DNA of 53,392 nucleotides from Acidobacteriota bacterium (lineage in GTDB: Bacteria; Acidobacteriota; Terriglobia; Terriglobales; Acidobacteriaceae): NCBI GenBank assembly GCA_021816455.1, contig JAKAXU010000019.1, forward strand, positions 1 through 53,392, given 5' to 3'. The position numbers and the translations under genes were made by a program. Position 1 is the first letter of the stretch; each line of letters opens with the position of its first letter. The notes below the pieces were generated by a model that was not told where the DNA came from, did no database searches, and was given only the letters and a program-made list of their open reading frames with translations. Positions 45,006 to 53,373 of this stretch are shown one piece after another.

Positions 45006-46703
45006 TCAGCCGCGGCGTTTGCGGAAGACCGTCTTCAGCGTGCTGCGCCAGTCTTCGCCGACGGCAATCAGCTCCCAGTCCACCCCCGGCGCAAGATACC
45101 GCAGCACAATTTCGTTTGCAGGATGAATTCGCAGCGCGGGAGCAATCAGCAGCAGCTTCGGATCCGCTGCGGCAAGCTCCACTCCGGCAAAGTAGCCGCT
45201 GCGCTGGAAAGCGTCTCGCGGTCTTCCCGTGGCCTGTCCGACCGTCTGGTCCATCGTGCGGTCAGCGTGCAGCGCACGTACGCGTATCCAGTAGTCCAGC
45301 CCCTGCAGCGGCAGATGCAGGTCCTCGTCGGCCTTGACCTCGATGACCACCAGGCGGCCAGTGCGATCCACCGTAAGCAGGTCCATCATCGCGCGATCGC
45401 CACTGGCCATCGCCGGTACCTGGGTATAGAGAAACTCCTGCCGCAGCGCAGGCAGAAACTCCGTCATCCCGGTGCGGATGCGCGCCTCCAGCCATCGCTC
45501 GGTCTGCAGCCGGAAGAGCGCGTCCTTGACGGTTCCGTTGGCCTGGCGCGCGGCAAACAGGCGCGCCAGCAACAGGCGGCACAGCGATTCCGTCTCTTCG
45601 TTCAGGGGCGTCTCGTTGGCTCCTGCTCCGAAGGTAATCTCCAGCTCGCGCGCAAACGACGACGCCGATGCCTGCTGCCGGACGCGCGCAAACTCCAGTC
45701 CATCCAGCAGCAGAGCAACCTCCGTTGCCGCCGTCGCGCGCACCTCCACGCGAGCCGCCGCATCGGCGGCCAGCAGCGACCGCACGCGCTCGACACCCGG
45801 CTGCACGCGCTCCATGGCCAGCGCCGCGTCGAAGGCATGCGTCAGGTTCAAGCTCAGATTGCCGTCTTCGGCCAACTCCGCTTCGCACAGCTCCTCAGTC
45901 ATTTCATTGAGCGTATACAGCCTCCAGGCAGCCGCACCGGAGTGCAGCCAGCGCATCCGCTCCGCCGTCGTCCTGCTCATGCCTTCGGGCACGATCACGC
46001 GCAGTGCGCCATAGTGTCGGGTGCGTGCACTTTGCCCCACGTTGTGCGTCCGGCAGTAGTCCAGCCACAGCAGTCCAACCGTCAGTACTCCATCAATAAT
46101 CGCCTTCGACTCCTGCGCGCTGACGGCGATCACCGCCTCGGCCACCATTCCGCGGCTGCCCTGCAGGAGATGGCCGCGCAGATACGCCGGTCCGAAGCTG
46201 TGCTCAAGATCGGCCGCCGAACGAAATCCATCCGGCGTCCACTCCGGAAACTGCCGCCGGAGCACGCGTTCCAGCAGGCGCTGATACTGCCTGCGCTCGC
46301 TCTCCCGCACAGTAGGCGTGCGTCGGTCGCGCTGCGCCACCACTTCCAGTGAGCCGGGTTTGCTTGATCCCATGCGCCGCGTCGTCAACCGCAAACAGCC
46401 GCTTCGCACCTGAAAATCCACCACGGTGCGCACCAGGTTGCGCTCTTCGCTCCAGAATTGAAGCAGGCAGCGCCCGTGCGCAAGCGACAGAGAATAACGC
46501 GCTGCCCGCAGATCGAAGAGCATCTGTCCATCCTCGATGACGACAGCCTCCGGATGCTCGGTGATGTAGCCTGCAATCGCCTCGGCCAGCCGCTCCGGAG
46601 AGGATGCAGCCGCCGCGTCGCGCGTCCCGTCCCTCAACGCCGCTACCAGCCCTGCGTTTGCCGAAGCTGGACGATGTGCGCGGTGTGATGACGGCTGTGC
46701 CAA
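45006..46703 (-). CDS. PD-(D/E)XK nuclease-domain protein of unknown role
   Basis: The 565-residue soluble protein has a C-terminal PD-(D/E)XK core. The strands MMDLLTVD (Asp441) and LVVIEVKADED (Glu455-x-Lys457) are followed by LQGLDYW with Gln467, a common active-site Gln. The N-terminal 430 residues are alpha-helical with no recognised domain. It may be a nuclease or DNA-repair or recombination protein with an uncharacterised partner domain. The only in-frame start near the 5' end is TTG 46703, which overlaps the YfiT gene by 61 bases; the real start may be a non-ATG codon further in. No membrane segment is seen. Confidence 0.55.
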   Translation of the reverse strand: MAQPSSHRAHRPASANAGLVAALRDGTRDAAAASSPERLAEAIAGYITEHPEAVVIEDGQMLFDLRAARYSLSLAHGRCLLQFWSEERNLVRTVVDFQVRSGCLRLTTRRMGSSKPGSLEVVAQRDRRTPTVRESERRQYQRLLERVLRRQFPEWTPDGFRSAADLEHSFGPAYLRGHLLQGSRGMVAEAVIAVSAQESKAIIDGVLTVGLLWLDYCRTHNVGQSARTRHYGALRVIVPEGMSRTTAERMRWLHSGAAAWRLYTLNEMTEELCEAELAEDGNLSLNLTHAFDAALAMERVQPGVERVRSLLAADAAARVEVRATAATEVALLLDGLEFARVRQQASASSFARELEITFGAGANETPLNEETESLCRLLLARLFAARQANGTVKDALFRLQTERWLEARIRTGMTEFLPALRQEFLYTQVPAMASGDRAMMDLLTVDRTGRLVVIEVKADEDLHLPLQGLDYWIRVRALHADRTMDQTVGQATGRPRDAFQRSGYFAGVELAAADPKLLLIAPALRIHPANEIVLRYLAPGVDWELIAVGEDWRSTLKTVFRKRRG

Positions 46704-47176
46704 TCATAGATCGCCAGTGCGTGGGCCAGCGTCTGGCGTCCGCTGCTGGGATGGATATAGCCCCGCTGAAACTGCTCCTCGGTCATCGACTCCAGCAGAG
46801 TAACCCACCGCATGTGCAGCGCTTCGATGAGGGTCAGCGAAACCTCCACCGGCAGGGCAACGCTGTCGGCCAGCTTTGCCCAGGCCGCCTCATCGTAAGC
46901 CTTGATTGTCGGCCAATCCTCGGTCAGCGCCAGCTTGAAACGCACGAAAGAGTTAGCATGACTGTCGGCCAGGTGATGCACCACCTGACGCACCGTCCAT
47001 CCGCCTTCTCGATATGGTGTATCGATCTGCGCGGCGCTCAATCCATCGACTGCGCTGCGCAGCCGCTCCGGAAGCAGGCAAAGCGTCGCGATGTTGGCCG
47101 CGCGAATCCCGGCCATGCTGCTGTCCGGTGGGCTGAATCGTCCGATCGGATACTTCAGTTCATCGAGTGTTTTCAT
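46643..47176 (-). CDS. YfiT/DinB-family protein (bacillithiol transferase-like)
   Basis: DinB-superfamily four-helix proteins bind a divalent metal with three His. The 177-residue product matches YfiT: the opening DELKYPIGRFSPP, GWTVRQVVHHLADSHANS with His ligand(s), and DWHSRHHTAHIVQL near the C-terminus. Related proteins transfer bacillithiol or similar thiols. No bacillithiol genes are seen in the window, so the substrate is inferred. The start ATG 47176 is 25 bases after the His-rich gene on the same strand, so the two may form a small transcript. It overlaps the downstream gene's reading frame by 61 bases. Confidence 0.85.
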   Translation of the reverse strand: MKTLDELKYPIGRFSPPDSSMAGIRAANIATLCLLPERLRSAVDGLSAAQIDTPYREGGWTVRQVVHHLADSHANSFVRFKLALTEDWPTIKAYDEAAWAKLADSVALPVEVSLTLIEALHMRWVTLLESMTEEQFQRGYIHPSSGRQTLAHALAIYDWHSRHHTAHIVQLRQTQGW

Positions 47177-47200
47177 CGTCCTCCGGTTCCTGTGGCTCGG

Positions 47201-47374
47201 CTACTTTGCTGGAGTTCCCGTCGAAGTCTTATGGCTGGAAGAAGTGGTCTTCGCCTTGCGGGAATGCGCGTGATGATGGTGGTGGTGATGGAACAAATGA
47301 TGCTTGCGGCCCGCAGCAAAACCGGGCGTCGCAGCCAGAACGAAAGCGAGCAGGGAAAGCGCAAATCGTTTCAT
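47201..47374 (-). CDS. Tiny secreted His-rich protein
   Basis: The frame opens upstream, but ATG 47374 gives a 57-residue peptide. It starts MKRFALSLLAFVLAATPGFA, a clear signal peptide (cut near FAA-GR), then KHHLFHHHHHHHAHSRKAKT and a Ser/Thr/Lys tail. The ribosome-binding site AGGAG touches the ATG, which is closer than usual. Nine or more His in the mature peptide would bind metals such as Ni or Zn, or buffer protons in the periplasm. No family is recognised. It would be cotranscribed with the YfiT gene downstream. Confidence 0.55.
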   Translation of the reverse strand: MKRFALSLLAFVLAATPGFAAGRKHHLFHHHHHHHAHSRKAKTTSSSHKTSTGTPAK

Positions 47375-47450
47375 CTCCTGCAGCGTACCATGCAAAAGCC
47401 TTCCGTCGCACTGTCCTTCACGGAGATCCCGATCAGCGTACACTGAGAAA

Positions 47451-48962
47451 GTGAGGAAACGCTCGATCAACGCCCCGAATGCTCCGCAAATCTCGCAGCA
47501 GACCCAGTCGCAAAGCCTGCCGCAAACCCAGCCCGAGAGCCATCGCCGCTACTTCTTCGAAAAGTTCGCACTCACCGAACGGCTGCTGGAGCGATGTCTG
47601 GGCGAAGCCCTCAGCGTCGGCGGCGAGTTCGCCGATCTTTACTTTGAATCCGTCACAGCCACCTCGCTGGGCGTCGAGGAGCAGATCGTCAAATCCGCCA
47701 GTACCGGCACCAGCGTCGGCTGCGGCGTGCGCGTCATCGCGGGGGAACGCACCGGTTATGCGTACACCGACAACCTTAGCCCGGAGCGACTGCTGCACGC
47801 CGCGCGCACAGCGGCGATGATTGCGTCAGGACCGGCGAAGCAGCCAGTGGTCGGATTTCAGCAGACGCGCCACTCCGATCTGTATCCTGTGCCGCTGGGT
47901 GGATTCGATCTTGATCTTGCCACGCGTCTCGATCTCATTCAGCGCGCCGACCGCGCCGCCCGGGCCTTCGATCCGCGCATCGTGCAGGTTCGCGCAAGCT
48001 ATGCCGAGGAGTTGCGGCGGATTCTCGTCCTCGGCTCCGATGGTGCCTTTGCCAGCGACACGCAGCCGCTGGCCCGCCTGAACGTCTTCGTCATCGCACA
48101 GGATGGGAAGAACTCGACGCGCGGCTCGGCGGGCGGCGGCGGACGAGCGGGCATGGAGCAGTTTACCGACGGCAAAAGCCCCGAGCATCTGGCGCGCGAA
48201 GCGGCTCGCGGTGCGGTTCTGCAACTGGGCGCAAGACCGGCTCCGGCGGGCGAAATGGAGGTTGTGCTTGGGCCGGGATGGCCGGGCATTCTGCTGCACG
48301 AGGCGGTCGGCCACGGGCTGGAAGCCGACTTTAACCGCAAGGGAACCTCGGCATTCTCCGGGCTGATCGGACAACCGGTCGCCAGCTCCAAAGTCACCGT
48401 GGTGGATAACGGAACGATGGCCGGACGGCGCGGCTCGCTGAATGTGGACGACGAAGGATCCGCAACGCAGGAGACCGTGCTGATCGAAGACGGCATCCTC
48501 AAGGGCTACCTGACAGACAAGCTCTCCGCACGGCTGACCGGCGCTGCAAATACCGGCTCCGGACGCCGCGAAAGCTATCAGTGCATCCCCATGCCACGCA
48601 TGACCAATACGTATATGCTGGCTGGCCAGGACGACCCGGAGGATATTCTGCGCAGCGTCAAACGCGGCCTCTACGCGGTCAACTTCGGCGGCGGGCAGGT
48701 AGACATCACCAACGGGAAATTCGTTTTTTCCGCCTCTGAAGCGTATCTGATCGAAGATGGAAAGATCACCGCTCCGGTGCGGGACGCAACGCTGATCGGC
48801 AATGGACCGGAAGCGCTTCGCTACGTCTCGATGGTGGGTCACGATCTCAAGCTCGACGAAGGGATCGGCACCTGCGGCAAAGCCGGTCAGTCCGTTCCGG
48901 TGGGCGTGGGCATGCCGACCATCAAACTGGACCGGATGACGGTCGGCGGAACAGCGGGCTGA
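47451..48962 (+). CDS. tldD: TldD metalloprotease
   Basis: TldD and TldE (PmbA) form a heterodimer with a zinc-dependent protease active site in TldD. It acts on small modified peptides such as microcin B17. The 503-residue protein has the zinc motif HEAVGH (His283, Glu284, His287) followed by GLEADF, and the usual GSLNVDDEG segment downstream. The GTG start at 47451 gives an N-terminal Gln/Ser-rich extension of about 20 residues over the usual length. It has a weak upstream Shine-Dalgarno. The usual partner tldE is not in the window. Confidence 0.93.
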   Translation: MRKRSINAPNAPQISQQTQSQSLPQTQPESHRRYFFEKFALTERLLERCLGEALSVGGEFADLYFESVTATSLGVEEQIVKSASTGTSVGCGVRVIAGERTGYAYTDNLSPERLLHAARTAAMIASGPAKQPVVGFQQTRHSDLYPVPLGGFDLDLATRLDLIQRADRAARAFDPRIVQVRASYAEELRRILVLGSDGAFASDTQPLARLNVFVIAQDGKNSTRGSAGGGGRAGMEQFTDGKSPEHLAREAARGAVLQLGARPAPAGEMEVVLGPGWPGILLHEAVGHGLEADFNRKGTSAFSGLIGQPVASSKVTVVDNGTMAGRRGSLNVDDEGSATQETVLIEDGILKGYLTDKLSARLTGAANTGSGRRESYQCIPMPRMTNTYMLAGQDDPEDILRSVKRGLYAVNFGGGQVDITNGKFVFSASEAYLIEDGKITAPVRDATLIGNGPEALRYVSMVGHDLKLDEGIGTCGKAGQSVPVGVGMPTIKLDRMTVGGTAG

Positions 48963-48983
48963 GACGCCGCGCACAAGTTGCCT

Positions 48984-50846
48984 TCAGGCTCTGTTCCGGA
49001 TGCCGTCCATCGTTTGCGTCTTCAGGATTTTTCCGCCTTCTTCGATTACGTAGAGCTTGTTTGCGTCGAGATTTTTCAGCGTATCAATCGTGCCCGAAGG
49101 CCAGCGGATTTCGAGCAAATCAACTTTGGCGGCCTGATCCAGTCCGAAGTGGAGGCGAAGGTCGTTCTGCGAATAATAGCTGCCACCGGAGCGCACCTCG
49201 TCAATGAGCAGCATGGGTTTGGGCGCCTTGGGATCGACTTGGGCCGTTAGTCGCAGTTGCGCGCCGATGCCGGTGCGATTGCTTTTTGTGCCCACCAGAC
49301 GAATCTTGATCCAGTTGCGCTTCCACGTCGAGTCGCAGCGAAGCAGTTGCGGCATGGCGTTGATGCAGTTGACCACGACATCCATGTCGCCGTCGTTGTC
49401 GTAGTCGCCAAAGGCGCAGCCTCGCGCCGGCGCGGGGGTGGTGATCCCAGGGCCGCCCTCTTTCGTCACCTCTTCAAACTGGCCGTTGCGCAGGTTGCGA
49501 TAGAGATATTTGTGCTCGGCGTAAGGCGCATCGATCGCCGTGCCATCGACCTCCGGATAGACGTGGCCGTTCGAGATGAGAATATCGAGCCAGCCGTCGT
49601 TGTCCATGTCGAAGAATCCAACACCCCAGCCCAGGTAGCGCGTGTTGACGCCCAGGCCGGAGAGATACGTGTGATCCTCGAAGGTGCCGTCGCCGAGGTT
49701 CATGTAGAGCGAATCCGTGTCTCCGGCAAAGTTGGTTTTTACAATGTCCATGAAGCCGTCGCGATTGAAATCTCCCAGCGAAACCCCCATGCCCGCCTGC
49801 GGTTTTCCGTCCGGCGAATAGGCGATGCCAGCCTCGATGGCCACGTCCCTGAAAGTGCCATCCTTCTGGTTCTGATAAAAGGTTGCGGGCATGGAGTCAT
49901 TCGCCACGTAGATATCAGGCCATCCGTCTCCGTCGATGTCGCCCGCGGCAACCGATAGCGCATACGTTCCGATGGAACTCCACATACCTGCCTTTTCGCT
50001 CACATCGGTGAAGGTACCGTCGCCATTGTTGTGGTAGAGAATGTTTTTGCCGCCCTCGAGGCCCGGCGGCCCGCAGGCTACGGTGATGCCTTTGTAGGCG
50101 CAACCGGCGTCCTCAGGCGCGGGCGCGGTCTTGATGTCGAAGTTGATGTAGTTGCCAACGAAGAGATCGAGGTGGCCGTCGCGGTCATAGTCCAGAAAGG
50201 CGCAGCCGGAGTTCCAGCGCAATTTCGGCTGGATGAGGCCCGCTTCTTTGGTCACCTCAGTAAACGTACCGTTCCCGTTGTTGCGGTAGAGCGCGTTCTG
50301 GCCGTAGTAGCTGAGGAAGAGATCGTTCCAGCCATCATTGTTGTAGTCCCCCACGCAGCAACCCTGTCCCCAGCCCGAGCGTGCAAGACCGGCCTTCTGC
50401 GTCACGTCGGTAAAGGTGCCGTCGCGGTTGTTTTTGAAGAGATGGCAGATCGGTTCCTGTCCTTTGGGAAAGCCGTCGAGACGCCAGCCATTCACGAGAA
50501 AAATATCTAACCAGTCGTCCTGGTCGTAGTCATAAAAAGCCACGCCGCAGCCGGTGGTTTCGAGCAGGTATTTATTCTTGTGCTCGTTGCCGTAAATATT
50601 CTTGACGTTCAGGCCGGATTCGCGCGCAACATCGACAAAACTCAGCCCCAGCGGAGTTCCGGCAATCGGCGAATGCAGGCCGCCGGTAGCCCCACGCGCC
50701 TGCGCTTCATAGGCCGGCCGAGACATGCCGCCGGTCGGCGCCTGCTGTCCATGCAACGGTCGCGCCAGCGAAAGCACGTCTTCCAGAGACAACACGAGAG
50801 CCGTGCGCGAGAGCGAACGGAGAAAACCTCTGCGCGAAAGGGTCAA
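48984..50846 (-). CDS. CRTAC1-family protein, Tat-exported, with FG-GAP repeats
   Basis: TTG 50846 has GGAG 7 bases upstream and begins LTLSRRGFLRSLSRTALVLSL, a twin-arginine (SRRGFL) signal; I take it as the start (620 residues). The mature protein is made of FG-GAP/VCBS repeats with calcium-binding DYNNDGWND, DGDGWPDIYVAND, DYDRDGHLDLFVGNY and DMDNDGWLDI loops. A C-terminal ASPIC/UnbV domain follows (SGGSYYSQNDLRLHFGL, IRWPSGTIDTL). The Tat export implies folding in the cytoplasm before export. It resembles bacterial CRTAC1 proteins of unknown ligand. Convergent with tldD. Confidence 0.9.
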   Translation of the reverse strand: MTLSRRGFLRSLSRTALVLSLEDVLSLARPLHGQQAPTGGMSRPAYEAQARGATGGLHSPIAGTPLGLSFVDVARESGLNVKNIYGNEHKNKYLLETTGCGVAFYDYDQDDWLDIFLVNGWRLDGFPKGQEPICHLFKNNRDGTFTDVTQKAGLARSGWGQGCCVGDYNNDGWNDLFLSYYGQNALYRNNGNGTFTEVTKEAGLIQPKLRWNSGCAFLDYDRDGHLDLFVGNYINFDIKTAPAPEDAGCAYKGITVACGPPGLEGGKNILYHNNGDGTFTDVSEKAGMWSSIGTYALSVAAGDIDGDGWPDIYVANDSMPATFYQNQKDGTFRDVAIEAGIAYSPDGKPQAGMGVSLGDFNRDGFMDIVKTNFAGDTDSLYMNLGDGTFEDHTYLSGLGVNTRYLGWGVGFFDMDNDGWLDILISNGHVYPEVDGTAIDAPYAEHKYLYRNLRNGQFEEVTKEGGPGITTPAPARGCAFGDYDNDGDMDVVVNCINAMPQLLRCDSTWKRNWIKIRLVGTKSNRTGIGAQLRLTAQVDPKAPKPMLLIDEVRSGGSYYSQNDLRLHFGLDQAAKVDLLEIRWPSGTIDTLKNLDANKLYVIEEGGKILKTQTMDGIRNRA

Positions 50847-51057
50847 GCAAACACTCCAGCGAAACCGGCGGACGGTAAGGACCGGCTCACGCCTTGCAGT
50901 ATACCGGCTTCTGGTTGCACATTGTCCTCGACCGAAGGGTGGAGATCGGTGGCAGATGCACATCTTTGGGCTAAATGATACTCAAACATAATATCTGATC
51001 TATTAACTAACAATACATTATTACTTCTGATTGTACTCGCATAGGACCTTAAGTAAC

Positions 51058-51086
51058 TTGCCGGGTATGCGCCATAATGCTAGATT
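51058..51086 (+). promoter_or_regulatory. Candidate promoter of the broken lipoprotein gene
   Basis: TTGCCG (51058-51063), a 17-base spacer and TAGATT (51081-51086) lie 34 bases before the GTG start, in an AT-rich gap. GGAGGG sits 7 bases upstream of the GTG. The sequence pattern alone supports this. Confidence 0.4.
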
Positions 51087-51120
51087 GCCCCTCAGTAATA
51101 ATTCCATTGGAGGGATATTC

Positions 51121-51766
51121 GTGAAAAAATTTCTTCGCGGTACTATGTTGCTCATACTTGCGTCTCCGTTACCATTACTTGTATCCGGATGCACAACAAG
51201 CACTACGGAATCAATCACTTTTTCGTGCGGGGGGGGGTAAGCCTTGTACGTATGGTGGAACAGTTGGTTTTACAACCACTTTCGACGCCCCTTCCCTTGG
51301 CGCCGAAGATTTAAATCAAAATAGCCAGTCGGTATATACCGTTTCCATTGATGTGCCGAGTGCTGAACTTCTTCCTCAGACAAGCACACCTTCGCAAACG
51401 ACTCTGACGGCAACTACAGATACTGGATACCGCTCGTCGATCGTCGCCGACATGCAATTTACAGGATCGCATCCATCCACAGCGCATTCCGGATACACTA
51501 CATATAATTTTGAACTTCAACCTAGCTCTTCCGTGACAGGCTGGGCAAGCAGTGTTGTTCAGAATACAAGTGTATCTCTGGAATTGACCGGAACGTCGAC
51601 AAGTATTTTTTCGCCACAAGGCATCCCTGGTACATATGTCGTTTATGCCACATTGTCGAGCTCACAACTTGGAAGTATGCCTGTAGTTTCAACGTCATAC
51701 AGTGATCCAGGGGTGCAGAGCAACCCAGGCCCATGTCCGAACAACAATCCGTGCTACATTAAATAA
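51121..51766 (+). pseudogene. Lipoprotein gene broken at a 9-G tract (possible phase-variable)
   Basis: GTG 51121 has GGAGGG 7 bases upstream and starts VKKFLRGTMLLILASPLPLLVSGC, a lipoprotein signal with lipobox VSGC. The frame ends at TAA 51238-51240, right after nine Gs (51229-51237). The frame that follows (GKPCTYGGTVGFTTTFDAP onward to 51766) lies in the other register and encodes about 175 residues of Thr/Ser-rich beta protein. A change of one G (eight Gs) rejoins both into a 214-residue lipoprotein. This could be phase variation by slipped-strand mispairing, a recent mutation or an assembly error. Homopolymer ON/OFF genes encode surface proteins in many bacteria. Confidence 0.75.
51229..51237 (+). 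repeat. Homopolymer tract of nine G in a coding sequence
   Basis: It sits at the point where the lipoprotein frame breaks. Eight or eleven Gs would restore the frame, nine Gs gives a premature stop. It is long for a coding region of this genome. Confidence 0.85.
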
Positions 51767-51787
51767 AATTTTGCGAGGGATTCTACT

Positions 51788-52744
51788 GTGCGCATTTCAA
51801 AGTTTTGCAAAAACATTGCAATCTTCAGCGGCAGCATGCTGATTGCTTCCGCTGGCTATTCCTCCCCGACTGAGCCAGGGAATCCCTCTGTCATAATTCC
51901 GATTAGACTGCATGAAGAAAGAATGTTTGCTGAAGTGAATACTTCTATCGGGCATCTCATCATGCTGATTGATACAGGCTCTGAAACAACTCATATCTAC
52001 AACTCTGCTTTCAAGGGAAAAGAGATATCAATTCATCGGAAGAAAACAGAGATGATTGGGATGGGAGGAGCTGAAAAATCTTATAGCTCAGGATCCGTTC
52101 CACTCGAAATTACTTTCCCCGCACTTGATAGCTTTCATACCCGTGCTTTTATTGACAATTTCATTACCGACAGTGGAAGTTTTCAATACGATGGCATACT
52201 TGGCCTTGATTTTTTTGCGGCCTATTGTGTTGCTCTAGATGCTCAAAACGGCAGGATGGAAGTCCAGTCCAAAGATAAATGCGTGGGGGAGCCAAGCAAC
52301 TCTTACACCGTCCCGGTTCAGTGGACACGCCAGGCAATTCTCATTCCACTGAGGATGAAATTTGGGAGTACACAGAAAGTAATCTCAACTACGGCTATTC
52401 TGGACACCGGAGCCGAGACATCCGTAATGCTTCCGAACCAGTTCCGTGCTGATGCCGGATTGTCTCGGGATCCCGGTACAGCCGCATACGTAAAAGCGAC
52501 AGGGGTCAACGGCACAGTTGATGGAGATCTGGTCGATGGAGTGATGACGCGAATGAAGGGCAGCCCTTTAACTTTCACAGGCAAGGTTGTCGTTGCACGC
52601 GACCGAATGCGCCCACATACGAGTTTCCTGGCCGGCAAAGCGTTACGCACACAGACCCTGCTGGGTGCAGCTTTTGTCAAACTAGTGAAGCTGAAGTTCG
52701 ATCCTGCGCATGACTGCCTGTATGTTTACAAGCCTGCAAATTGA
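51788..52744 (+). CDS. Secreted two-lobed retropepsin-like aspartic protease
   Basis: GTG 51788 has GAGGGA 8 bases upstream; the 318-residue product begins with a signal peptide (IAIFSGSMLIASAGYSS). It carries two catalytic motifs: DTGS (Asp62) in LMLIDTGSETTHIY and DTGAE (Asp206) in TAILDTGAETSVML. Each is followed downstream by a partner GxLGxxFF/LLGAAF strand (138-143 and about 298). So each half has the DTG...(I/L)LG pattern of a retropepsin monomer, and the full chain could form a pepsin-like active site by itself. It has no recognised named family. The lipoprotein gene lies 21 bases upstream in the same direction and may be its substrate or partner. Confidence 0.72.
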   Translation: MRISKFCKNIAIFSGSMLIASAGYSSPTEPGNPSVIIPIRLHEERMFAEVNTSIGHLIMLIDTGSETTHIYNSAFKGKEISIHRKKTEMIGMGGAEKSYSSGSVPLEITFPALDSFHTRAFIDNFITDSGSFQYDGILGLDFFAAYCVALDAQNGRMEVQSKDKCVGEPSNSYTVPVQWTRQAILIPLRMKFGSTQKVISTTAILDTGAETSVMLPNQFRADAGLSRDPGTAAYVKATGVNGTVDGDLVDGVMTRMKGSPLTFTGKVVVARDRMRPHTSFLAGKALRTQTLLGAAFVKLVKLKFDPAHDCLYVYKPAN

Positions 52745-52864
52745 GCCAATTGAACGGGGTGAATGACTTTCAGTTTTGTTTCCGTCCTGAGTGTCTTCTC
52801 TTACCTCTCACCGTGATGTTGTGGTTCTAGTCTGCTATTTTTTGCTCTGCTCCCAGTCGACCAG

Positions 52865-52889
52865 TAGTGAGCGGATAACAGTTGCACAC
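52865..52889 (+). other. lac-operator-like sequence
   Basis: GTGAGCGGATAACA (52867-52880) then TT and CACAC (positions 52882-52889) matches the E. coli lacO1 core and right half with only two changed bases in 23. This is far more than expected by chance, and no lac genes are near. It may be a true LacI-family site, chance, or vector-derived sequence at the window's right end. Confidence 0.4.
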
Positions 52890-53004
52890 TCTCAATCTGC
52901 ATCCGCTCGTCGCTTTTCCTAGAACAAGTGGAAAAGGATATTTTGCATACGTCGCTTGGGCGAACGCGCGCACGCGAAAGAGTGCTATCCTGCTCGCACC
53001 TTCC

Positions 53005-53316
53005 ATGACCGCACAGATTCAAGTGGAGCTTCCCACAAGTCTCAGGCTCTTTGCCGGAATCGTGGGCCACGGCGCAATCGCGCTCCCGGTCGAGCAACCA
53101 GTCACGCTCGCCCATACGATTCACGCGCTTGAACTCGCTTATCCCGCTTTGACCCATACGCTTCGCGACCCGGCCACTGGCAGGCGACGGGCGCTGGTCC
53201 GCTTCTTTGCCTGCGGCGAGGATATCTCTCACCAGCCGCTCGATGCGCCTGTTCCCGCTCCTGTCGCGCGTGGAGCCGAGCCACTGCTTATCCTGGGAGC
53301 GATTGCCGGCGGTTGA
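53005..53316 (+). CDS. MoaD/ThiS-family small sulfur-carrier-like protein
   Basis: ATG 53005 gives 103 residues. Strands [15 protein letters not shown] begin a beta-grasp fold, and the chain ends ILGAIAGG, with the C-terminal Gly-Gly that is adenylated and thiocarboxylated in MoaD, ThiS and relatives. A helix [13 protein letters not shown] is in place. Typical roles are molybdopterin or thiamine sulfur transfer. No moaE, thiG or E1-like gene is in the window, so the pathway is unknown. A larger upstream extension has no support. The minus-strand frame across it is a shadow. Confidence 0.7.
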   Translation: MTAQIQVELPTSLRLFAGIVGHGAIALPVEQPVTLAHTIHALELAYPALTHTLRDPATGRRRALVRFFACGEDISHQPLDAPVPAPVARGAEPLLILGAIAGG

Positions 53317-53359
53317 GCTGTCCCGCTCCGACCGGCGGCTCACAGATTCGCGCATTCCG

Positions 53360-53373
53360 CCCCCCCCCCCCCC
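53360..53373. repeat. Homopolymer tract of fourteen C
   Basis: A 14-base C run lies 43 bases after the MoaD-like stop. It is outside any gene I can see. Together with the 9-G tract it makes two long G/C homopolymers within 2.2 kb. Confidence 0.9.

Noticed and set aside
52801..53355. Minus-strand frame of 184 codons near the right end
   Set aside because: Opposes the MoaD/ThiS-like gene, whose beta-grasp pattern and Gly-Gly end are convincing; no motif in the minus-strand product.
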